DNA of 64,000 nt from Oligoflexia bacterium (GTDB taxonomy: Bacteria > Bdellovibrionota > Bacteriovoracia > Bacteriovoracales > Bacteriovoracaceae), in contig JAAEST010000040.1 of the NCBI GenBank assembly GCA_024229115.1, positions 124,001 through 188,000 on the forward strand. The letters are read 5' to 3'. The notes under the pieces were generated by a model that did not search any database, was not told where the DNA came from, and saw only the letters and a program-made list of their open reading frames with translations. How positions within the stretch are numbered: the stretch's first letter is position 1; each line of letters opens with the position of its first letter. Shown piece after piece: positions 8,347-17,824 of the stretch. Both the position numbers and the translations under genes were made by a program.

Positions 8347-9403
8347 CTTTTATTGAACCAATTTTTACGTTGGCCTGAAATTTAAGTAGTTTTCGATAAG
8401 GGTCATTTGAATACCAGAATACAATATCCCCTTTCTTTGAAAGAACTCCAGGGAATCGGGTCTCAGCATTTACTCTAATCGCTTCGACATCTTTGTCCAT
8501 GATATCTAAAGTTTCTACACCTGCGACTTTGATCTTAATTATCCAAAGTTTTCCTCTTGTAATAACAGGAAACTCATAGACATCACCTTCATTAAGAGGA
8601 AAGCCTCTTACAAAATAAAGAGCAGAGTAGCTATCTTGATAAAAACGAGGAATAAAGACATTTCTTTCAATTTCTTTTTTCTTCCCGCGCTTAATTCTCT
8701 TGTACCAAAAAAATGTTTTTCGCTGATCTTGATCGAATAGCTGGAGGTCATCTACAACCTGCGCCGACTCTCTTTGCATTAAAGTATATTTCAGTGGAAT
8801 AAAGTCTTTGATTCGTACAATACTCTCAAGACTATCATCTAGTGAATAAATCGATTCATAGAATCGAGCACTTCTCATATTGGCCTTAAATTTAAACACA
8901 TCTTCTCCACCAAGAACTGAAACAGGATCTGTGTTCATCTTAATATGACCAGCAGTTATTCCTAGATAACTCACTTCAAAAACGAATTCTTCTCCCACAA
9001 AAATTTTCGGTGAAAAATCGAACCAGAATTTTTCCGACTCATTATCATATTCCTTTAGCTTTGCAGGAAAATCTTCAGGATATAGAGGCTGAGGAATAAT
9101 CTCCACTTCTTCTTTTACTACTTCTTTTACTACTTCTTTCTTTTTAATAGACTTTTTTTGAGCAGTTTTAACATTCTTCTCTTTTACAGAAGAAGTCTTA
9201 ACAGTTTTTTTAACAGTCTTTGTTTTGTTGTCGATAAATTTTGATTTTTGCTTTGGATCATCAACAAAGAATTTTTTAAATTTTTCATCTTTAGAAGCAT
9301 CAAATTTCTTTTCGACATCTTTTGATGAAAAGTCGATAAAGCTTCTATCATTTTTAGAAGCACAGGCATTCAGAAATAAAATCAATAGTAGAAAATATCT
9401 CAC
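8294..9403 (-). CDS. DUF3108 lipoprotein
   Basis: 369 residues. The N-terminus MRYFLLLILFLNAC is a lipoprotein signal with lipobox LNAC. A Lys/Val-rich low-complexity linker follows (about 30-110), then a DUF3108 domain from about 130 (GEEFVFEVSYLGITAGHIKM), a family thought to form an outer-membrane-associated beta structure. GTG start overlaps the lpxK stop as GTGA, which signals translational coupling. The overlap with the downstream glycosyltransferase is about 50 bases. Context points to envelope work, perhaps moving or binding glycolipid, but no activity is established. Confidence 0.8.
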   Translation of the reverse strand: MRYFLLLILFLNACASKNDRSFIDFSSKDVEKKFDASKDEKFKKFFVDDPKQKSKFIDNKTKTVKKTVKTSSVKEKNVKTAQKKSIKKKEVVKEVVKEEVEIIPQPLYPEDFPAKLKEYDNESEKFWFDFSPKIFVGEEFVFEVSYLGITAGHIKMNTDPVSVLGGEDVFKFKANMRSARFYESIYSLDDSLESIVRIKDFIPLKYTLMQRESAQVVDDLQLFDQDQRKTFFWYKRIKRGKKKEIERNVFIPRFYQDSYSALYFVRGFPLNEGDVYEFPVITRGKLWIIKIKVAGVETLDIMDKDVEAIRVNAETRFPGVLSKKGDIVFWYSNDPYRKLLKFQANVKIGSIKGELVDYREGKLFSRTGE

Positions 9404-10464
9404 AACTTAATCCCTACAGAGTTCATGATGAGTTCTCTTGCTTCAGCTTCGCCTGAAAGAAACTCAACCATAATCTCAAGATATAAAATTCTTTGGTCAT
9501 CAACGACTTTCTTCATTTTAACAATATCTTTCTCTGTTGTTAAAAGGTAGGCATTTTCCTTCTCTACCTCGTCTAACATTTCCTTAACTTCCTCAATGGT
9601 AAAATAATGATGGTCAGGATAGGAATATTTATTGATTATTTCTACGCCTAGAGACTCAACCATATTATAAAAAGACTCTGGACTGGCCACACCAGCAACG
9701 CAAACCGCTCTCTTTCCGGCCATCTCTTCAAGAGAAAGTACTTTCTTATGTCCGATTCCAAAAAAGCCTGTTGGTCGATAACAAATCTCAGCGATTGGAA
9801 CCTTAAAAGGAAGTGTTTTTCTAATAAGTTTCTTTAATTCTTCTCTTTTCTCTAAGGTTACCTGATCACAACGACCAAGAACCACAAGTTTGGCATCTTT
9901 GAGAGCTGAAAATCCCTCTCTCATATACCCTAGAGGTGCAACCTTGTAGTTTTCTAGTGGCATTAAGCTATCAAAGAGAACAATATTGCAATCTCTCATA
10001 AGTTTTAAGTGCTGATGACCATCATCAAGAATGACCGCATCTGGCCTTTCTTTATCAAAGTAATAATCCAGATTCTGGCTTCTTTTCTTTCCTACAACAA
10101 CAGAGCCCTGCTTAATCCTTCTGGCCAGCAGAAGAGCTTCATCTCCATATTCAAATGGATTATAACCAAGTCTCTTTCCACTTCTTAATACGCCTGAACT
10201 ATGCTCAAGTTTTCCTTTGTAACCTCTCATGAGGATCATAACAGATTTTTTATTTTGGTTAAGAAGTTGCGCAACCCAAAGAGTAAAAGGAGTCTTTCCT
10301 GTTCCACCAAAAGTGAGGTTTCCAACAGAAATGATTGGGACTTCAAAATCATTTTGCTTAAAAATACCAAAGCGATAAAATGTTCTTCTAATATAGTAAA
10401 TAAACTCCCATAGAAGACTTATCGGATAAAGAGTAAAAGCAAATGGTTTTAAAAAGTTAGGCAT
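9400..10464 (-). CDS. lpxK: Tetraacyldisaccharide 4'-kinase LpxK
   Basis: Inner-membrane kinase that adds the 4'-phosphate to the lipid A disaccharide using ATP. 354 residues: N-terminal membrane-binding helix (PFAFTLYPISLLWEFIYYI), P-loop GNLTFGGTGKTPF at about 47-59, the conserved DDGHQH segment near 145-150, and GVASPESF in the middle. It starts inside the end of lpxB (8-base overlap) and is coupled to the DUF3108 gene. If lipid A here lacks phosphates, as reported for Bdellovibrio bacteriovorus, the fate of the 4'-phosphate is open, yet the gene looks intact. Confidence 0.95.
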   Translation of the reverse strand: MPNFLKPFAFTLYPISLLWEFIYYIRRTFYRFGIFKQNDFEVPIISVGNLTFGGTGKTPFTLWVAQLLNQNKKSVMILMRGYKGKLEHSSGVLRSGKRLGYNPFEYGDEALLLARRIKQGSVVVGKKRSQNLDYYFDKERPDAVILDDGHQHLKLMRDCNIVLFDSLMPLENYKVAPLGYMREGFSALKDAKLVVLGRCDQVTLEKREELKKLIRKTLPFKVPIAEICYRPTGFFGIGHKKVLSLEEMAGKRAVCVAGVASPESFYNMVESLGVEIINKYSYPDHHYFTIEEVKEMLDEVEKENAYLLTTEKDIVKMKKVVDDQRILYLEIMVEFLSGEAEARELIMNSVGIKL

Positions 10465-11602
10465 GCTTTACTTCCTGGTTAATGATCGACGCCATATACT
10501 CTGGGACACTTCTGTCGTCACCTTTTACCAAAGAGACTGTCTTAGAAAGTTTCTTCACCGTTTCAAAATAGTTTTCTTTATTCGACAGCCACTTATTTGC
10601 TTCCTTAATGATATTAAACTTAGAAGCTCTCTCTTGGATTAGCTCAGGTAAGACATATTCTTCATGAACAATATTAGCTAACCCAATTGGCCCATCATAA
10701 GAAATAAATGAGAAATAAATATATTCATTCAAAAGTGAGCTTCGATAACAGATCACTGTTGGCACTTGAAATAATGAGCAAGTCAACGTTACTGTTCCAC
10801 TGGCGGCAAAGGATAGGTCTGCCCAATTAAGGGCCTGTGAAATATCATCATGAGCATAGATGTAATCGATACTTTCATGATAAGAATGATAAAGTTCTTT
10901 CTTAACCGATGGCGATTCAACTATACGAACTTCAATATCATGATTTTTCTTTAATTCTTCTATTGATTCGATAAATAGTGGAAGTAATTGAGCAACTTCA
11001 AAGTTTCGTGAGCCTGGAAGAAGAAGTAATTTAACTTTTTCTCCATTAAAAAAATTCCCATCTTTAGAATGAAGCGATTCAAGTTGCTGTTGAAAATTTC
11101 TAAGAAGAGGATGAGCGATTGATCTCACTCTAGTAACTCCTCTATCTTCAAACCACTTTTTTTCAAAAGGTAATATTGTAAATAATGTATGAACACATTC
11201 TTCAAGAGTCTTTGCTCTTCCTGCTTTCCATGCCCATGCCTGAGGAGCGACGTAGTAAAGAACATTCACCCCTTCTTTCTTAAGTTTCTTGGCAAGTCTT
11301 AAATTAAAATCTTGAAAATCGATTAAAATAGCTGTTTTCGTTTTTCTCTTTTTTACTTCATCTAGGATTCGATAAAAGGCCTTAAAATAAAAAGGGATTT
11401 TCCCAATGACTTCACTGATTCCCCAGCTACTAAAATCATTTAAATGATAGAGACATTCAAATCCCTCAGAGACCATTTCATCACCGCCAACTCCCCAAAA
11501 TTTTACCTCTGGGCAGTCTGCAATAAGATCACGGTAAAAACTCATGCAATGTTCTTCGCCTGACTTTTCACCTGCAATGATGAGACAGTTTACATCTGAC
11601 AT
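10457..11602 (-). CDS. lpxB: Lipid-A-disaccharide synthase LpxB
   Basis: GT19 glycosyltransferase that joins UDP-diacylglucosamine and lipid X to make the tetraacyl disaccharide. 381 residues with the family hallmarks: IIAGEKSGEEH at the N-terminus, FWGVGGDEM, IDFQDFNLRLAK, YYVAPQAWAWK (about 116-126), LLLPGSR (about 203), and FAASGTVTL near 287-295. The start overlaps the oxidoreductase gene by 13 bases. LpxH or LpxI, needed just before this step, is not in the window. Confidence 0.96.
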   Translation of the reverse strand: MSDVNCLIIAGEKSGEEHCMSFYRDLIADCPEVKFWGVGGDEMVSEGFECLYHLNDFSSWGISEVIGKIPFYFKAFYRILDEVKKRKTKTAILIDFQDFNLRLAKKLKKEGVNVLYYVAPQAWAWKAGRAKTLEECVHTLFTILPFEKKWFEDRGVTRVRSIAHPLLRNFQQQLESLHSKDGNFFNGEKVKLLLLPGSRNFEVAQLLPLFIESIEELKKNHDIEVRIVESPSVKKELYHSYHESIDYIYAHDDISQALNWADLSFAASGTVTLTCSLFQVPTVICYRSSLLNEYIYFSFISYDGPIGLANIVHEEYVLPELIQERASKFNIIKEANKWLSNKENYFETVKKLSKTVSLVKGDDRSVPEYMASIINQEVKHA

Positions 11603-12543
11603 AAAACTCTTTCTTTCTTCTCTAAACTTTCTAAAACTTTATTCACGTAGAAAACTGCTTTTACGCCTGCATCTCCATCAACAAAGACTTCTTTGTTCTT
11701 TAATATTGAGTGGTAGAAATGATCTTGCTCAATGGCCAAGTGATCTCGCCCTTCATATTCAAGAACAGTTTCCACTTCATTGCTATCTTTATCAGCAACT
11801 TTCACAACTCTATTCATCAGATCAACACGGGCCATGCCTTGGGCATTGATCACTTCAAGACTTCTTACTTCTTCAATATTATTTCTTCCGACAATAATTG
11901 TAGCTTTAAGATTTCCTTCAAATTCAAAAACTGCTTCTACATAATCCCAATGTTTCGTTCTAATCTTTTCTCCTGTAGCCGTTACCGCCATAGGATTCGT
12001 CTTAAAAAGATAGAGAAGAAGATCGATATCATGAATAAGAAGATCTTGAACAACATCAACGTCAGTAGCTCTTCCTTTAAAAGGTGCGACTCTTGTGAGA
12101 TTCACGATAGAAGGGTTCGAAGTGAACTTTGAGATAAGATCAAGCTTTTCCCATGCTTCGTGGCATCTTTCACTATGACCAACCTGTAGAACAAGATTCT
12201 TTTCTTTAGCCAAGCTATTCACTTCCTTGGCCTGATCATAAGTACTTGTTAACGGTTTTTCACAGAATACATGTTTTCCATTAGATAATAGTTCTTTTGT
12301 TATTTCATGATGAAAAATAGTCGGGCTTGAAACGATATAAGCATCACAAAGTTCTAGTGATTCGCTAACTGTTCTCACAAGATTAATTTCGGGATAACTT
12401 TTTTTAATATCGGCCCATGCTTTCTCATTAGGCTCAACAATACATGTAAAGTTTGTCATTTCATGGGCATGAATCTTTTGACCATGCCATTTTCCTAAAT
12501 GACCATGTCCTACTAAACCAACTCTTAAAAGTTTTTCACTCAT
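11590..12543 (-). CDS. Gfo/Idh/MocA oxidoreductase, candidate GnnA
   Basis: 317-residue NAD(P)-dependent sugar oxidoreductase: Rossmann motif VGLVGHGHLGKWH at about 7-19, the EKP motif (HVFCEKPLTS, about 93-102), and a GHSER segment (about 124) at the sugar site. It sits between lpxA and lpxB in one operon. In Acidithiobacillus ferrooxidans, gnnA occupies this place and, with aminotransferase GnnB, makes UDP-GlcNAc3N for diamino-sugar lipid A. Bdellovibrio lipid A is reported to be built on diaminoglucose. No gnnB-type aminotransferase is present in this window. The GnnA identity is inference; the family call is firm. Confidence 0.85.
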   Translation of the reverse strand: MSEKLLRVGLVGHGHLGKWHGQKIHAHEMTNFTCIVEPNEKAWADIKKSYPEINLVRTVSESLELCDAYIVSSPTIFHHEITKELLSNGKHVFCEKPLTSTYDQAKEVNSLAKEKNLVLQVGHSERCHEAWEKLDLISKFTSNPSIVNLTRVAPFKGRATDVDVVQDLLIHDIDLLLYLFKTNPMAVTATGEKIRTKHWDYVEAVFEFEGNLKATIIVGRNNIEEVRSLEVINAQGMARVDLMNRVVKVADKDSNEVETVLEYEGRDHLAIEQDHFYHSILKNKEVFVDGDAGVKAVFYVNKVLESLEKKERVLCQM

Positions 12544-12553
12544 ATTATTCCAA

Positions 12554-13342
12554 TTAAGACATGAATGGTGCGATTCCTACTTCAGAACCTCTAATCCCAT
12601 CAGACATCTCTTTAATAATCTGGTTATCTTTAAATTCTTCCATATATTCTTCATGATCAATATAAGCTCTCGGACTTAGTGGAGAAGCTTCCATCAGACG
12701 ATAGAAATCGACAACTTCAGTAATGACTTGCTTTTCATAACCTTGCCTTCTTAGCCCAATAATATTGATTCCTTTAAGGCGAACTCTGTTTCCATAAGCA
12801 GTACAAAAGAGAGGAACATCACGGTCAACAGCACTAGCTCCACCAAGATAAGCACCACGCCCAATAGAAACAAATTGAGAAATATTAGTTCCTCCACCGA
12901 TGATCACTCTATCACCAACGCGAACATGACCAGCTAAGTTTGTAGAGTTAGCGATCACACAGTTACTTCCAAACTGTACGTCGTGACCAAGGTGTACATA
13001 TGACATAAAGAGATTATCGCTTCCAACAATAGTCTTCCCTTCTTCTTTCATCGTTCCACGGTGAATACTTACATATTCTCTAAAAATATTATTATCTCCA
13101 ATAATAACTTCCGTAGGCTCTCCCTTATAACTTAAGTCTTGAGGAGGATGACCAATGGAAGTGAATGAAGAAAAAGTATTATTTTCACCAGCACTTAAAT
13201 GACCATCAAGAATAGCGTGGGCTTCAACTTTACAATTATTACCAAGTTTTACATTTGGACCAATGATGGCATAAGCACCAACTGAAACATTGTCACCAAG
13301 GACTGCTCCATCTTCAATGATAGCCGTTTTATGAATAGACAT
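12554..13342 (-). CDS. lpxA: UDP-N-acetylglucosamine acyltransferase LpxA
   Basis: First lipid A acyltransferase, transferring an acyl chain from ACP to UDP-GlcNAc (or to UDP-GlcNAc3N). 262 residues of left-handed beta-helix hexapeptides (GDNVSVGAYAIIGPNVKLG...) followed by a helical C-terminus from about 195. The catalytic His lies in YVHLGHDVQFG (about residue 124). Its start overlaps the fabZ stop by one base. Downstream is the Gfo/Idh/MocA gene, 10 bases away. Confidence 0.96.
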   Translation of the reverse strand: MSIHKTAIIEDGAVLGDNVSVGAYAIIGPNVKLGNNCKVEAHAILDGHLSAGENNTFSSFTSIGHPPQDLSYKGEPTEVIIGDNNIFREYVSIHRGTMKEEGKTIVGSDNLFMSYVHLGHDVQFGSNCVIANSTNLAGHVRVGDRVIIGGGTNISQFVSIGRGAYLGGASAVDRDVPLFCTAYGNRVRLKGINIIGLRRQGYEKQVITEVVDFYRLMEASPLSPRAYIDHEEYMEEFKDNQIIKEMSDGIRGSEVGIAPFMS

Positions 13343-13839
13343 TATTCTTTCTCCTTGAAAGAAATTGTTGCGAAGACACTCGCCTGACTCATTAACTCGC
13401 CATTGTGATAAATTTCACAATCGTGATTCATAAACCCACCACGAACTTTTGTACATGTCGTTCTAATTTCTAGTTCATAATCAGGAAGAACCGGCTTTCT
13501 AAACTTGGCATCTGAAACACCTAAGAGAGCAACATCCATTTCTAAATTACTAGAGTCCTTATGAATTTTTGATAAGCAAAAAGATGAAACTTGGGCCATC
13601 ATTTCCACTTGAACAACACCCGGAAGAATTGGTTTACCTGGGAAGTGTCCAGCAAAGATTGGATGATCCGCTCTTGTAAAGAAGTGGCCTTTAACTGTTG
13701 ATCCGACCAAATCTTTCGTTGTTAAATCATTTTTTCCATTCGCTGCTTCAGGTAACTGAACCTCACTAATAGAATCAACAAAAAGAAACGGATCTCTATG
13801 GGGTAAAAAATTTAAAACATTTTCTTTTTCATAAATCAT
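13342..13839 (-). CDS. fabZ: 3-hydroxyacyl-ACP dehydratase FabZ
   Basis: Hot-dog-fold dehydratase of fatty-acid elongation. It competes with LpxA/LpxD for hydroxyacyl-ACP, which fits its place between them. From ATG 13837-13839 the protein has 165 residues, with LPHRDPFLFVD at the start and the catalytic HFPGKPILPGVVQVEMMAQ (His and Glu) near 60-85. I prefer this ATG because GAGG lies 5 bases upstream. An upstream in-frame start at 13896 would overlap lpxD and add a non-homologous N-terminus. Confidence 0.94.
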   Translation of the reverse strand: MIYEKENVLNFLPHRDPFLFVDSISEVQLPEAANGKNDLTTKDLVGSTVKGHFFTRADHPIFAGHFPGKPILPGVVQVEMMAQVSSFCLSKIHKDSSNLEMDVALLGVSDAKFRKPVLPDYELEIRTTCTKVRGGFMNHDCEIYHNGELMSQASVFATISFKEKE

Positions 13840-13850
13840 AACTGCCTCAA

Positions 13851-14870
13851 CTATTTCAAAGAATTTTTTCTTAAGTACGCTACACCTTTTAACCATTCTC
13901 TCAATGGACGTGCTGGATGTCCTCCAACTTTAGCCCCATCTTCAAGATTACCTGTAACCATGGCTGCCCCTGCAATCTGACAAGCACTGCCAATTTCTAA
14001 ATCATTTCCAACGGCGGCTTTTCCACCAATGACCGTGTAATCACCGATACGAGCAGAGCCCGCAATGGCACATTGACCGCAAATAATAACTCCACGTCCA
14101 AGCTCCACATTGTGAGCAATTTGAACATGATTATCTAACTTGGTCCCTTCTCCCACAATCGTCGGAGAAAAAGTTCCTTGATCAACACAAGAATTGGCAC
14201 CAATTTCAACATGGGATTCAATAATAACTCCCCCCATATGCCAGACTTTATGATGAACACCTTTATCAAAGTTGTATCCATATCCATCAGCTCCAATAAC
14301 TGTCCCAGAATGAATACGAACATTATCTTTAATTATTGAATTTCGATTAATAGAAACATTTGGCATCAACTCACAGTTTTCACCGATCTCACTTCCAGAT
14401 GAGATGACACAACCAGAGTGAATAACAGTACCACTACCAATCTTCACATTTTCACCAATAAAGACATTTTGTGAAATGACAGCAGTCGGATGAACTTCAC
14501 CTGTTCCCATTTGTCTGCCATCGACAACATCATTCATCTCTCCAAACTTGAGATCAAAAAAAGGCTTACTTATTAAGCACATTGATATTGGAAGATTCGT
14601 TGTCGTTATAATTGCTTTTGCTTTAGCAGAAAGGGCCTTCACACCTTCTTCATCTAAGGACTCATAATACTTCTTATCAATACAAACAAATATATTCGTC
14701 TCTTTAAGATTTAAATATTTTTCAAAGAATTTTTTATTGGAAATGAATAGAAGATGGTCTGCACTAGCATTTCTGAAAGTAGAAAGGTCTTCAATCGTGT
14801 CTTCAGAACTTCCATTTAGTAACTCGAGATTAGCGTCTACTTTTAAAATTTCTTGAACTTTTAATCCCAT
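13851..14870 (-). CDS. lpxD: UDP-3-O-acyl-glucosamine N-acyltransferase LpxD
   Basis: Third-step lipid A acyltransferase (N-acylation). 339 residues: an N-terminal uridine-binding domain (about 1-110), hexapeptide beta-helix (about 115-310) and a short C-terminal helix. The catalytic His is in [11 protein letters not shown] (about 250). NSCVDQGTF is also conserved. It follows skp after a good Rho-independent-type hairpin, so expression from bamA/skp may be attenuated before it. Confidence 0.96.
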   Translation of the reverse strand: MGLKVQEILKVDANLELLNGSSEDTIEDLSTFRNASADHLLFISNKKFFEKYLNLKETNIFVCIDKKYYESLDEEGVKALSAKAKAIITTTNLPISMCLISKPFFDLKFGEMNDVVDGRQMGTGEVHPTAVISQNVFIGENVKIGSGTVIHSGCVISSGSEIGENCELMPNVSINRNSIIKDNVRIHSGTVIGADGYGYNFDKGVHHKVWHMGGVIIESHVEIGANSCVDQGTFSPTIVGEGTKLDNHVQIAHNVELGRGVIICGQCAIAGSARIGDYTVIGGKAAVGNDLEIGSACQIAGAAMVTGNLEDGAKVGGHPARPLREWLKGVAYLRKNSLK

Positions 14871-14890
14871 ATTTTAATTCCTTAAAATGC

Positions 14891-14914
14891 AAAAAAGGGG
14901 GACAACTCCCCCTT
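14891..14914 (-). terminator. Rho-independent terminator or attenuator between skp and lpxD
   Basis: On the minus strand GGGGG-AGTTGT-CCCCC is followed directly by TTTTTT. It lies after the skp stop and before lpxD in the same direction, so it probably lowers read-through into the lipid A genes rather than ending an operon outright. Confidence 0.8.
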
Positions 14915-14945
14915 CATCTATTTTAAAAAAGTTTTTACTTTCTTT

Positions 14946-15449
14946 CTATTTATGGGCCTTATCATAAGCCTTAACAACGTCACCAGTAATGTCTTTTACA
15001 TTCTTTGCAAAAACAGGACTTGCTGTTACCTCAAATACTAAATCGTATCCACCCTTCTTAGAAACACTATCAATAATCTTTCTTACTCTTTCAAGAATTG
15101 GCTTCTTAAGAGTTTGTTCTTTAGATTGAATTTCTTGTTGATACTTCTGAGTTTTCTGCTGAAGAGTAATGATCATTTCTTGAATACTTCTTTCTTTCTT
15201 AAGACGAGCCTTATCATTCATAACTTTGCTCTTCTTTTGATATTCAGCTTGAGCTTTTTTAATCTTATCTTCTTCTTTTTTGATTTCAGCTTGCTTCTTA
15301 TCAAACTCTTTCTTAAGTTGAGCTCTAACCTTTTTTCCTTCCTTAACAGTAAGAAGAACTTTTTGGATATCAATTCTCCCAACTTTAGCCTGGGCCATTA
15401 CTGAAAAGTTTAAAAGTAGAGCAAAAACTAAAATAATCGATTTCATCAT
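14946..15449 (-). CDS. skp: OmpH/Skp-family periplasmic chaperone
   Basis: Periplasmic chaperone that carries unfolded outer-membrane proteins to the Bam complex. 167 residues: signal peptide (MMKSIILVFALLLNFSVMAQA), VGRIDIQKVLL, then a long Lys/Glu/Gln-rich coiled coil (about 45-125) that would form the tentacles, and a C-terminal beta segment (DLVFEVTASPVFAK). It lies directly downstream of bamA, the usual arrangement. Confidence 0.92.
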   Translation of the reverse strand: MMKSIILVFALLLNFSVMAQAKVGRIDIQKVLLTVKEGKKVRAQLKKEFDKKQAEIKKEEDKIKKAQAEYQKKSKVMNDKARLKKERSIQEMIITLQQKTQKYQQEIQSKEQTLKKPILERVRKIIDSVSKKGGYDLVFEVTASPVFAKNVKDITGDVVKAYDKAHK

Positions 15450-15473
15450 TTACCTCATAATCCTTGGTATTAA

Positions 15474-17765
15474 TTAGAATAATTGTCCTATATCAAAATG
15501 GAATTGGCTACCTTGACTATCTGCTTCATCACCCATTGGATAACCGAATTCAAATCTTAGAACACCAATTGGCGAGAACCATCTAAATCCAAATCCATAG
15601 TCACTGTAGATCTTCATATTATCGTAATCTCCAGCATGTCCAGCATCAGCGAAAACAACCCACTTAAGGCCAGCTTCACGAGCTAATGGATGTTCAAACT
15701 CAACAGTCGCAAAAGTTGAGAAAAGACCTCGGGAATTAAATTCTCTAGTTGAACCATCACTATAAGTTGCAATCGACTTAGGACCAATGGCTTCATAACC
15801 ATAACCTCTTAAGTTCCTTGCACCACCAAGAGCGAACTTCTCAGATCTTGGAATTGGTTTACCGTCAACAACTTCTAACTTAGAAGCAAAGAGTCTCGAT
15901 CTAAAAACAAGATCTCCCCAAACATTATAGAAGTAGCGACTATCAAACTCATTCTTAAACCATTTCTTGTCACCACCAACACCAGCATATTCAGTGGCCA
16001 GTCTTAAGTAGTAACCAGCGCTTGGCTCAAACTTGTTATTTCTTTTATCGCGAATGATGGCCACATTAACTGAACTCGCAATTCCATTTTCAACTTCTTC
16101 ATCAATTGTCGGGTCATCAGCAGACTTAATTTTAGTATCTTCAAACTTATAAGTTACAAAGAGAGAGGTGTAATCAAAGATAGGATAACCAACTCTTAAA
16201 TCGAAACCTTCTTTCTTATAACTAAAGGCATCTGAAGTTTCGTTTGAATTTCTGAAGATGTCTCCACCTGCTGTCCACTTCGTATCAAAAAGATAAGGCT
16301 CAGTGAAACCAAGGTTAAAAGACTTATTTGACTCAGAAAGAGAAAGACTAAAAGATAAATTCTGACCTAGACCTCTAAAGTTATTTTGAGCAATTGAGGC
16401 CTGCATGAAACCACCAGTCGCTGTTGAGTAACCAGCACCTAGAGAAATCTGCCCAGTATTTCTTTCTTTAACTTGAATCTCAACATCAAGAACGTCATCT
16501 TTTCCTTTTGGAGAGACTGTGTTGAAAACAACACTATTAGGTTCAAAGAACCCTAATCTATTCACATTTTCTTTTGATCTTCTTAATTTAGAACCAGAGA
16601 ACTTCGTTCCTTCACGAATCAGAAGTTCACGACGAACAACTTTATCTCTCGTTTTGCTATTTCCTTTTACAGAAATTTTTCCGAAGTAAGCAATCTTCCC
16701 TTTCTCAAAACTAAATTCAACATCAACTTTATTTTCCCCAGGAACAACCTGAAGAGTTCTTAAAACGTTAGCAAAGGCATAACCTTCGTCTTGGTAAAGC
16801 TCAGTTAGTAACTGAATGTCTTTTCTTAAGGCTTCTTCAGAGTATGTATCACCTTCTTTAAGAGAAATCTTTTCTCTTAACTCTGGATCAGGAAAAAGTA
16901 CTTCTCCATTAAATGTAATTGAATTAATTGAGAATTTCGGTCCTTCAGTAATCTTAAGAGTAATGAAAACCCATTTCTTATCTTCAGATACAGTAATCTG
17001 AGGTGATCCAACATTAACTTGGAGGTAACCTTTGGTCTTATAAAAGTACTTAATTCTTTCAATATCCGTTTGAAAGTTAAACTCTTTAAAGTTTCCAGCT
17101 TCAGACATAAAAGAAAAGAGGCCTTCTTCTCTTGTCTCCATAATATCTTGAAGTTGAAGATCACTAAAAGCCTTATTACCAAGGAAAGTTACCTTCTTAA
17201 CTCGAACTTTGTCATACTCTGTGACTTTAAAAACTAATTCTAAACTATCTTGTGCAATTTCTTTTAGATCGTACTCAACTCTCGCAAGATAGAATCCTTT
17301 TTCTTCATATTGCTTTCGAATAGTTTCCAGATCATTTTTAATTGTGTTGATATCCAAAATGGCAAAGTCTTTAGTCTTCATCTCTGCCTTAAGGTCATCT
17401 TCATCGATCTCATCATTCCCTTCGAAGATAATCTTAGAAATGATCGGCTTTTCTTTGACGATGAATTCAAGAATATCTTTCTTACCAACTTTACGATGAT
17501 GGGCCTGAACCCATTCAAAGTATTTAAGTGAGTAAATTTTTTCGATATCTTTTTTGAGGATATAGTTTGTAAGGCGAAGACCTTTTTTTGATGCAATTTT
17601 TTCTAAGATTGCTTCTTTTTCTACTTTCTTAAGACCTTTGATTCTTACGCCATCAATTCTGAATAATCTTTTACGAGGACCTAAATCTTCTAGCGCAATT
17701 AGTGCTTGAGAAAAGATAAAAGCAAAGAGCACAATAAGAATTTTATTAGTATGATTTCTAATCAA
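15474..17765 (-). CDS. bamA: Outer membrane protein assembly factor BamA
   Basis: Core Omp85 protein that folds beta-barrels into the outer membrane. 763 residues: signal peptide (about 1-25), five POTRA domains (roughly 33-400), then a 16-strand barrel domain. FALGGARNLRGYGYEAIGP near 650 carries the RG(Y/F) motif of the inward loop L6, and the protein ends in the aromatic beta-signal FHFDIGQLF. It stands between lolD and skp in one strand-consistent block. Confidence 0.97.
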   Translation of the reverse strand: MIRNHTNKILIVLFAFIFSQALIALEDLGPRKRLFRIDGVRIKGLKKVEKEAILEKIASKKGLRLTNYILKKDIEKIYSLKYFEWVQAHHRKVGKKDILEFIVKEKPIISKIIFEGNDEIDEDDLKAEMKTKDFAILDINTIKNDLETIRKQYEEKGFYLARVEYDLKEIAQDSLELVFKVTEYDKVRVKKVTFLGNKAFSDLQLQDIMETREEGLFSFMSEAGNFKEFNFQTDIERIKYFYKTKGYLQVNVGSPQITVSEDKKWVFITLKITEGPKFSINSITFNGEVLFPDPELREKISLKEGDTYSEEALRKDIQLLTELYQDEGYAFANVLRTLQVVPGENKVDVEFSFEKGKIAYFGKISVKGNSKTRDKVVRRELLIREGTKFSGSKLRRSKENVNRLGFFEPNSVVFNTVSPKGKDDVLDVEIQVKERNTGQISLGAGYSTATGGFMQASIAQNNFRGLGQNLSFSLSLSESNKSFNLGFTEPYLFDTKWTAGGDIFRNSNETSDAFSYKKEGFDLRVGYPIFDYTSLFVTYKFEDTKIKSADDPTIDEEVENGIASSVNVAIIRDKRNNKFEPSAGYYLRLATEYAGVGGDKKWFKNEFDSRYFYNVWGDLVFRSRLFASKLEVVDGKPIPRSEKFALGGARNLRGYGYEAIGPKSIATYSDGSTREFNSRGLFSTFATVEFEHPLAREAGLKWVVFADAGHAGDYDNMKIYSDYGFGFRWFSPIGVLRFEFGYPMGDEADSQGSQFHFDIGQLF

Positions 17766-17824
17766 AGTTACACCTTAATTTCTTAACAGATCAAAAAAGT
17801 CTGAGATAGAAAAAATATCAATAA

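Noticed and set aside
11710-12132. 140-residue plus-strand ORF over the oxidoreductase
   Set aside because: Antisense shadow; composition (Ile/Asn/Phe/Ser) reflects the opposite strand.
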